From NCBI GenBank assembly GCA_027625915.1, contig JANTQA010000072.1, forward strand, positions 3,906,001-3,970,000: a DNA stretch of 64,000 nt. Direction: 5' to 3'. Numbering within the stretch: the stretch's first letter is position 1; each line of letters opens with the position of its first letter. The position numbers were made by a program, and so were the translations under genes. The DNA comes from Anaeramoeba flamelloides. Its lineage: Eukaryota; Metamonada; Anaeramoebidae. The notes beneath the pieces are model-generated. The model did no database searches, was not told the DNA's origin, and saw only the letters and a program-made list of their open reading frames with translations. Of this stretch, positions 56,141 to 64,000 are shown piece after piece.

Positions 56141-57719
56141 TTCAATATTTTTTTTGTTGAATCTTATTAACAACGGAGTCTTGCCGAAAACCCAATTTAA
56201 TAAATTTTTGTAATAAAATTGATATCATCTATCAAAATAAATTAATTAAAATTATTTTATTGAAAAAAATATTTTTTTCGCAAGTTTATTCTTCTTTCAG
56301 TTTCAATAATCCAATCACTATAGATCTGAGTTATATTTGCACCCTTTCCAGGTGAAAAATATAAAATTTAAAAGATCAAAATAAATATCTATTTTTTTGA
56401 TAGTTTGTAAATCATTGACCCGATTGCTTAAAAAATCTATTTTTTACAATATAACATATTTAAACTTGTGATTTTGAAAAGTTTTTTTTTAATACAATTA
56501 TTCCAATCAAACCCTTAGATATTTTTCATTAAAAATTATGATTAATTTTTTGAATATATTTTCTTTTGACAAACATCGTTCACCCTTTTTTTGTTTTTAA
56601 TTTATTCTCTTGTTATTTTAAAAACTCATAAAACTTTTATATATTTATAATTTTGAATAATGAAAGATTAGTAATATTTAATAGTTATTTGTTGATACAT
56701 TCTGAATAATATCAAGTGTTTTATTAAAGTTTGATATTTATTTTTAGATTATTTCAAATACTTTTTTATATTCAAGTAATTTTTTTCACAAATTTGTAAA
56801 ATCAAATTAAAGGATATTTTTGCACAAAAAAATGAGTCTATATACTTTCTATTTATTTCTATAGTTAAAAAATATTTCTGTAAAATGTAAAAAACAAAAA
56901 TAAAAGTTTTTTATCCAAAATGATTTATACAACAACTCTCAATAACACCGGTTCCACTTTATGGATAAAAATTTTAAACCAAAATTTAATATATTGAAAA
57001 AATCAAAATAAGTCACATTTTTGGATTCTTTTTTTTACTACAATTTATTATACTAGAATTCTAATTTTCGGCTTAATTTGGATTATTTGGTCTCAAAATT
57101 TTGTTGAGATTGTCTTCCTCATACTAGGATATTACATTAAAATTGAGTAATATAATCAGAAAATTACCATTTTTTTTTAAGTAATCAAAGTTTTTCACCT
57201 GATTTTACATTTTATCAATTTTACACACTTAAAAATATCATTTCAAATGGTGATCCGAAATTTTGGCAGAGTTAATTGAAGTAATGTTTAACCTATGAAC
57301 AAATTCAATTATTATTAAGAATCAATTAATGACTAGCAACGATTTATTAAGTATTATAAAAATATTATAATTAAATTTCAGTTGGTATTTTAAAAATAAA
57401 TAATCTCATCCTTTTGAGAAATAGCTTTTATAAAAATTTGATAAAAACATATTATACTTTTTGTAAAAAAAATTTACCAGTTCAATTATTTGTAAATGAA
57501 CTATTAAGGAATATCTAAATTTTATATCCATGGAACACTAACTTTCTAGACGAAAAACATACTTTTTGACTTGAAAAAATATCGTGTTAAAATATTTTTG
57601 TAACATTTATAATTTAGGGTTTTTTTTTGTAAATTTTTTTTATCTACTTTTATTTTACTACAGTTATCAAAATAATATACTCACGGAAACTATAATCCAT
57701 GTTCAAAAATATAATGTGT

Positions 57720-58010
57720 GCTATTTTTCTTCTTGTTCAATGGGACATCCTGATCATTACCCTATAAGTATACCCAAGTTAAACTCAATTTTGCTTATAA
57801 ATTCCTTGAGGGTTTCATTAAATATAACATGAATTATTTCAAATTTTTTTCTAATTTTCTCAAATTTTTTGAATTTTTTTGAATTTTTTTGTTTTATGAA
57901 GAAAGTTTTTCTCCAAAAATTAACTCTATTTTTTGAGATAAATTTTGTAATTTGATCCTTCATTTTTAGAATTTCTTTTTAAATAATAGTACTTTAAGAA
58001 ACCAATACCA
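57720..58010 (-). repeat. Repeat shared with 29660-29940 (copy 2)
   Basis: The better preserved copy. Its minus-strand frame begins MKDQITKFISKNRVNFW and runs 68 codons to EFNLGILIG. See copy 1 for the shared blocks. Confidence 0.6.
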
Positions 58011-58838
58011 TGTTTACTTTTTGTTAATTGTTAGTTTCTCTGACCGACTAAAATATAGGTCTTCTTTAACGAAAAAACACCCTTTTTATTTCGAAACACC
58101 AATTAGACTTTGAGATATGTATTATTTCGACAATCCGATAATAATTCAAAACAAACCTAAAAAAGGTTCAAAAACCAAAAACTAGCATATATAACGAGTT
58201 TATTTTCAGGCTTTATAGAGTTGAAATTTAATAAATAGAAATACTTGAAATAAAGTGGGGTTACATTTAGGTGAAGATAAAAAAAGAATTTTTTGCTGAT
58301 TTTTCTTATTTTTTTGATTATAACTGTTTTCGTCCAAAATCATGAAAAAATTGAAAATTTTACAATATATTGACTTTAATTCAATTCAGGAAATACCCAG
58401 TCTTTTTTTATTGGATTAGATATTGTTTTACTAGATTTGAAAAGAATCAAAAATTTGTATAGTAGTTAATTATTAATTGTATTTCTCATACTTTGAGGGG
58501 GGCTTACAAGAGTTCACAAGATGTAGAGGGTATTTTTTTTAAGACTCTTGGAATGTGAAAATTCCAAAGATCCTTGTGATCCTATTGTTTGTTCGGTCAA
58601 TCTTGAATCTAAATATCCAAATGCTTTTTATTTCCTAAATCGAAAAGAAACTATAAATTTGTCTACAACCTCTTTTTTTTGGGTTCATTTCTACTAACGG
58701 ATGTTTGTGGAATTGAAAGGCCCACCCTTTACCATACTTGAACCAAAATCACATTAGATCACAAACTGTAAAAAATAATAGTACCTAAGAAAATTCATTT
58801 TTTCATCTTTTTTCTTATAATTTTACTATCTTCAAAAT

Positions 58839-61800
58839 ATGTCATCAGATCAAGTGTACAAAGTTATCATCATTTTTTGTTCTGTATTTTTTTGGATTTC
58901 TTTTATTGCGCTGATTGTTTTGCTTTCTCGTATTCGTGGACGAACAACAAGACTTCAAAATGCAAATAATTTAAGATCGTCGATAAAGGCTGATCCAGTT
59001 TCCTTTAAGCTGATAAATGGCCATTTAAAAACAAACGAAAAAATTAAATGGTTTTCGGTCCCAGAAAGTGCTCAAATAAATGGCTACGTTCCTCTCAATT
59101 TAGCAATACTAATTGTGTTATTTATCTTTGCATTAATTTTTATTCATTGTAAATACCTTTTTTTTTTTTTTTAATTTCTTTTTGAGAAAACAAAAACAAA
59201 ATATTAGCTTTGAGAAGATTTTATTCTAAAAACCAAATTAAAAAAAAAAACACTCACCAAAGATTTTTGACTTTGATCTTTTAAAAGTTTTCTTTGATCG
59301 ATTGAAAAAAACTTATTTTGAAAGTTTTGGCTTTTTAAAAAACAAATAAACCTTCAATTGACATCTAATTTTCAAAAAATTTTACAAAACCAAACAAAAA
59401 CAGCCTACAAACACAATTTGCTTAATCTTCTTTTGAAAAACCCTGTAGCGTTACAAGTTTGAAAACAATGGTAAGTATGGAAATTCCGAAAAAAAGATGT
59501 TAGGTGTGAAATTTATTAGTTGGTAATGGGTGATCCAAAAAAGTTGTTTTAAAATAATTTGAGTTGTAATTGCTAGTCAACTAGAATACCAAATTGTTTG
59601 GTTCAAAGAATAATAATTGCAAATAAATTTTCAACAATTTGTACTGATTAAAACGAATTTCCAAGATCATGAATAATGTAGAATAAAAAAAAATATTCGA
59701 AATAAATTTCATCTTTTTATCTCAAAACCCACCAAAAGATACAAATAAAATACATAAAAAATCAATAAATTTTCCAAAAATATTCTAAATCTGTCAATCG
59801 AAAAAAGTTTAAAAAAAACCCTTGGCACTTTACATCCAAGAAATGTCTGACATTTTCAAAGTAATTCAAAAGTTATTCAATAAAAATCATAAAAAAAAAA
59901 AAATATTGTGAGTCAATAAATTAACTAATTAAACTACTCTTAAACGTTTTCAAAATCAAAATCAATATTTATTTGCTTTTCTGTTTTTTTTTTTTTTTTC
60001 CATTTAACTAAAAACAAGCTTAATTAAACAGAAAAAAAAAAAAATATCTTTTTAAATGAAATCAATTCATTATTTTCTGTTTTTTTATTACTGCTGCGAA
60101 AAAAAAAATGTGACAAGACAAAAAAGTTGAATTTTTTTTTTTATTCACAACAATAAATAAAAATGATTTTTGAAAAAAAATATAAAAACTGGATATCTGA
60201 CTTAAAAAAAATATATTCGTTCGAATGATATTATTCTTAAATTTCAGAGAGATAGTGAGCATCTGAAATAATTTTACATGTGTTGATTGGAAATCTTAGT
60301 TATTTCAATAAAGAATATCTAAAATCATTGTAATCTATTTTGAGTGCATTCTCTAAACATTAAGATTTCAATTGCATATCAGATATTCTTATTAAAATAA
60401 CTAAGATTTTTAATTGTGTGTATTTTCATTATGATTAATACTACAGGAGCAACTGAGAAGATATAATTTACAATATTCAGCCGATTTGTCATTAACTTGA
60501 CAAAACTAATAAAGTAGAACAAAACTCAATAAAGCCAATAAAATTATTTTTCTACATTAAAGGATCTTTTTTTTTTTTTCCTTTTATTACTTTCATTTTT
60601 CTGAACTTTCCAAATTTGGTGAATTTCAAATGGTAAAAAATTGTTTTTTTTTTTTATATTTATTTTGAAGGGAGGAAATTATATCCTCTTATTTGCCGTT
60701 AGGTTTTCTTTAATTTGAGAAATAAAAATAAAATTTCTGAAATTTTCTTTTAATTTATCAAATTAAAAAAAAACACCGTTGGTTTTCTTGAGTTTTCTAT
60801 TTATTTGTAAAGTGTTCTAGGTTTTTTTGAGGTTTTCTATTTCATTTCTGAAATGTTCTAGGTTTTTTTTTCTTTTTGAAATAAACTGAAAATTTATTAA
60901 AATTTTCTGTTTATTTCAAAAAGTAAAAAAACCCTAATGAAAATCTATTGATTTTCCTAAATAAATAGAAAACTCAAAAAAACCGAACGAAAATCGATAG
61001 ATTTTATAAATAAAATAGAAAACCTCAAGAAAATCTAGGCACTCTACGGCACTCTACGGCACTCACCTTGATTGCTAATGGCAAATTAGCAATTTAGATG
61101 ATAAAAAAAAAAATATTTTGGAATTAGATAAATTCCAAATTTTTTTTGATTGAAAAAACAAAAAGGAAGAATTAAAAAGAAAAATTAAAAAGAAAAAGTT
61201 TGAAAAAAAATTATGAGAATTTTATAATAGTAGATCAGTAAAAAATAAATAAAGGTAAAAAATAAAAAAATAAAAAATCAATGCTACGGTTTATATTAAT
61301 AACATTCAAAATTACAATCACGATCAGTTTATTAATTTAAAAATTTCAAGAAATTGTGAATGTTTATTTGAGGGTGGTTATTTAGTGGCTGCCAATTTTT
61401 TCTTGTTTATTGAATTTGTTTTGATCTTGATAATTTTTACTTTTTCTTCTTCTTTTTTTTTAAAAAAAGTCACTGATATTTTTGTGTTTCGGTATTTCGG
61501 CATTAGTAAATAACCTCTTGATCTTTTTCCTTTGTGGCTCTTCTTTCCAATAAAAAGAAATACAACAGAAAAAAAAAGGGAAAAAAATAATAGTCAACCT
61601 TTTTCCTATTTTTTATATTTCAACATGCTGAGATTTCTTCATTTTGAAATAAATAGATTTTCTTTCTGTACAAACTCAATTTAATTTAATTCAATTTCTA
61701 GTTGTTCTGTAACCCTCTATATTTGACAAAATAAGGATTTAGTTTGATTTTTTTTTCAATAAAAATATCTCATTTGAGAAATCAAAAAAAAAAAATCTTA

Positions 61801-62123
61801 GAGATCTCAAAAAGCGCTATAGGGTGACACTTCGAAACCAACACAGTTATTTTCAAAATTATAATTTACATCCATTCAAATTGGAAATTGAATTTCTCAC
61901 TTGATTACCTTTTTAAAAAACTTTCTTCTTTTTGATTGTTGATTTTTAGAAATCTATCATACATCACATGCTGATTGGTTTTTAATTGGAGCTAGTGCCA
62001 TAATAAGCAAAAAAGACGAAAAAAAAAAAAATTTCTATTTTAAAATTTAATTTTCACCATAATGATAAGACACTTAAAATATAATTTTAAAATCAAATTT
62101 AATAGATAATTGACAGTGTTCAA

Positions 62124-62161
<38 letters not shown>

Positions 62162-62972
62162 AATAGAAAAGACTACAATTAGATAACTATTCAAAAATAA
62201 ATAAAAAATACATAAATAAATGTAAATTTTTAAATTATAAACAGAGTTGTTATAAGTTCATGTTATCAACAATCGATAATTTTAATATTGAGTTAATATT
62301 CCGAGTTTTTTTTAAAAATACATTTGCTTTAATTTTTTTGTTTTTTAATAATTAATATAATATTTATCACCCCATTATCTATTCGTTTTTTTCCTTTTTC
62401 TTTTCTTTTTGTTTGATTAATAATTTAATTAAATAGCATACCCTCCGGTTGGATTAATTTTTGCATTTTTTCAATTTTCATTGTTGTTCCTATTGTTTTA
62501 TTTTCGAAATATTAGTAAGATGGCTTATGTAATCACTAATCAGAGAGTAATTGTTTTAGGATCTTTGTATGATAATCAGATACGTGCTTATAATATAAAT
62601 AAACTTCCGTATACAATTATTGACAAAGAAAAGGATGGGAAATTTTCAATATATTTTGGAATAAGAAATAATAGGCGACATATTTCTAAGAGACTAGTGA
62701 ATTCAAAATCAAGAAGACAAAGAAAAAGACGAAAAACAAGAATGATTGGATTTATTTGTATATCTGAAATTGAATTAGTGCAAAAATTATTATTAGAAAA
62801 TATGGACAATAATCAAACTGTCGAAAAGTATCAACAGCAACCATTATTATTGGAAAAATCAACGATTGACACAAATCAAAATTCCTTCCAGCAAAATGAT
62901 AATGAAAATTCAAATCTTCTCCAAAATCAATTTCCAATTGATAATTATTATATTAATGACAATAATTTTTAA
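58839..62972 (+). CDS. Multi-pass membrane protein with bacterial-PH-like domain
   Basis: Two coding exons inferred: 58839-59148 and 62437-62972, about 281 residues, joined in phase 1 (CATT|GTAAAT ... TTAAATAG|CATACC). Exon 1 has a helix at about 10-30, then LKTNEKIKWFSVPESAQ and the start of a hydrophobic hairpin. Exon 2 continues it with SYPPVGLIFAFFQFSLLFLL, then MAYVITNQRVIVLGSLYD, YTIIDKEKDGKFSIYFGI and an Arg/Lys patch. A Gln/Asn-rich tail (about 230-281) ends the protein. The order GEK.xW...P, two helices, YA[IL]TNxRV, dGxGxIxF is that of bPH (DUF304-type) proteins, whose function is mostly unknown; membrane anchoring is likely. No upstream exon was identified. The intron is 3.3 kb. 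Confidence 0.65.
60690..61082. repeat. Modular palindromic repeat, locus 6
   Basis: Starts ATTTGCCGTTAGG. Modules follow in order: TTTCTTTAATTTGAGAAATA palindrome, GGTTTTCTTGAGTTTTCTAT, two TGTTCTAGGTTTTTT words, a TTTTTCTTTTTGAAATAAA palindrome, then the inverted ATAGAAAACCTCAAGAAAA. The right end is CTAGGCACTCTACGGCACTC with one further CTACGGCACTC copy. The same start and end words occur at locus 4. Confidence 0.75.
62128..62159. repeat. (AT)n microsatellite
   Basis: About 16 uninterrupted AT dinucleotides. Confidence 0.9.
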
Positions 62973-64000
62973 ATTCTGAACAATCAATTACTTTTAATTT
63001 TAAAAAAAAAAAATCTCAAAATAAATCAAATCTAAGAAATATTTATATTTGAAATATCCAATTTCTTTGAAATTCTTAAACATGTTTACAAGTTTTTTTG
63101 GTTTTTACATATTATTTTTTTTGATAATTCTTTTTTATTCTTTAATTTTTTTTAGCAATCAGAAGGGATAAAAGTATAAATTTAAACATAATATTTTTCG
63201 AAAGAATATCTAGAATATTAATTTTGTTAAACGAGGGGGATATTCAGAAACTATTTTTTAAAAAAATAATAATTATAATCTCAAAAAAATTATTTTTGGC
63301 CATATTCCCCTCATATATAAAAAAATGAGTGTTATCAAACCCAAAACAGATGTTCTAGGTTATATGTCACAAATTATTATTTAAACAATTTGGAAAATAT
63401 TAAAATACCTCTACAGGAGCATCTGGCTTGTATTTGTATTTGAACTTACCATTTGGGAAAAAAAGTGAAGCGGGGAAAAAAAGTTCAACACAGTTTTTAA
63501 TTAGTAACATTAATCAAATCTAAAAATAAAAAGTTAAATCAATGATATAAGAAGAAAAAAATTAAATTCCAAGAATAATACATTATATTATTATCAATCA
63601 ATTCAACAAAAATACAATTTATATATAGTTTTTTATCGAAATTGTTTCAGTGGTTTTGGAGATCTCAAAAATAGTCAAATAATTCAAGAAATTTTTAAAA
63701 ATAGATCAATCAAAGTAAAACTCTTTTTATAAATATATTATTAGAAAAAAAATTCTTATACTAAATCCTTCATTTGTTCTTTAATTATTTATTATTTCTT
63801 ATATTAATAGTTCTTTATTTTCGTTTTTAGGTTCTATCAATTGTTTCCAATTTAAAATCGTTTTTGAACTATTTTCCGAATGATTATTTAAATTTTAACA
63901 AATAAATTTAACAGGTGGTTTATTGCTATATAATCTTTAAGTTTAACACTTTGTTACAATTGAAGTTTTTTAACCCCTTTTGGGTTTGGGAAAAGAGAGA
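62973..64000. other. 3' flank to the window end
   Basis: Downstream of the PH-like gene. No gene, RNA or repeat family could be recognised in this last kilobase. Confidence 0.4.

Larger units (their letters stand above)
54986..58838. other. Intergenic region between GH47 paralog 2 and the PH-like gene
   Basis: Contains an (AT)n/(TATC)n tract near 55125-55165, an unassigned frame (55799-56140) and a repeat shared with 29660-29940 (57720-58010). Just before the next gene (58490-58770) there is a relatively GC-richer stretch that may include its promoter. Nothing else could be supported. Confidence 0.45.
59149..62436 (+). other. 3.3 kb intron of the PH-like gene
   Basis: Defined by GT/AG, matching phase and the uninterrupted helix across the joint. 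It contains a modular palindrome (60690-61082), a CAACACAGTT ... TCAAATTGGAAA stretch near 61840-61890 resembling 43257-43323, and an (AT)n tract (62128-62159). The rest is A/T-tract sequence. Confidence 0.65.

Noticed and set aside
1-64000. CRISPR array, bacterial operons or organelle genome
   Set aside because: No spaced direct repeats, no ribosome-binding-site-led gene runs, and spliced eukaryotic genes throughout.

Overview
The window looks like nuclear DNA from a very AT-rich, intron-bearing, free-living protist. The reasons are GT-AG introns recoverable by homology, a complete eukaryote-only gene set (tubulin cofactor D, secretory-pathway GH47 mannosidases, a TMEM145/GPR180-type seven-helix protein), Lys/Glu/Thr low-complexity inserts in otherwise conserved proteins, and standard stop codons (TAA and TAG close the genes; no in-frame stop needs reassigning). 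The style resembles Anaeramoeba-like or amoebozoan genomes, but nothing here proves the lineage.

Layout. 1-7055: gene-free and repeat-rich, with a long inverted repeat, LINE relics and a GC-rich hairpin island. 7056-14841 (-): TBCD, three coding exons. 15.3-17.1 kb: repeats, including a cluster of ATCGCGAT-type palindromes. 17730-19684 (-): SAP-like-motif protein with a Lys/Gln-rich tail. 19.7-25.9 kb: intergenic, with a perfect hairpin MITE. 25939-34022 (+): NT5DC1-like HAD 5'-nucleotidase, split by a 6.9 kb intron full of repeats. 35330-37417 (-): GH47 mannosidase, intronless. 39164-46115 (-): TMEM145/GPR180-like membrane protein, six coding exons, one intron of 4.8 kb with a possible nested gene. 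46.3-52.9 kb: intergenic, with two MITE copies, a modular palindrome locus and an array of alternating inverted arms. 52976-54985 (+): second GH47 paralog, intronless. 58839-62972 (+): membrane protein with a bacterial-PH-like domain, two exons and a 3.3 kb intron.

How the genes relate. The two GH47 enzymes are membrane-anchored paralogs of the N-glycan trimming pathway and share an acidic Glu/Thr/Lys stalk. The other genes are unrelated housekeeping genes. The main features of the window are its repeats: at least three hairpin/MITE families, a directional family of composite palindromes seen at six loci, and decayed LINE 3' ends, many of them inside the long introns.

Limits. Exon borders come from reading frame, GT/AG and remembered family sequences, not transcripts. 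Repeat borders are by eye and good to about 10-30 bp. Three homopolymer-associated frame breaks inside otherwise conserved genes may be assembly errors.
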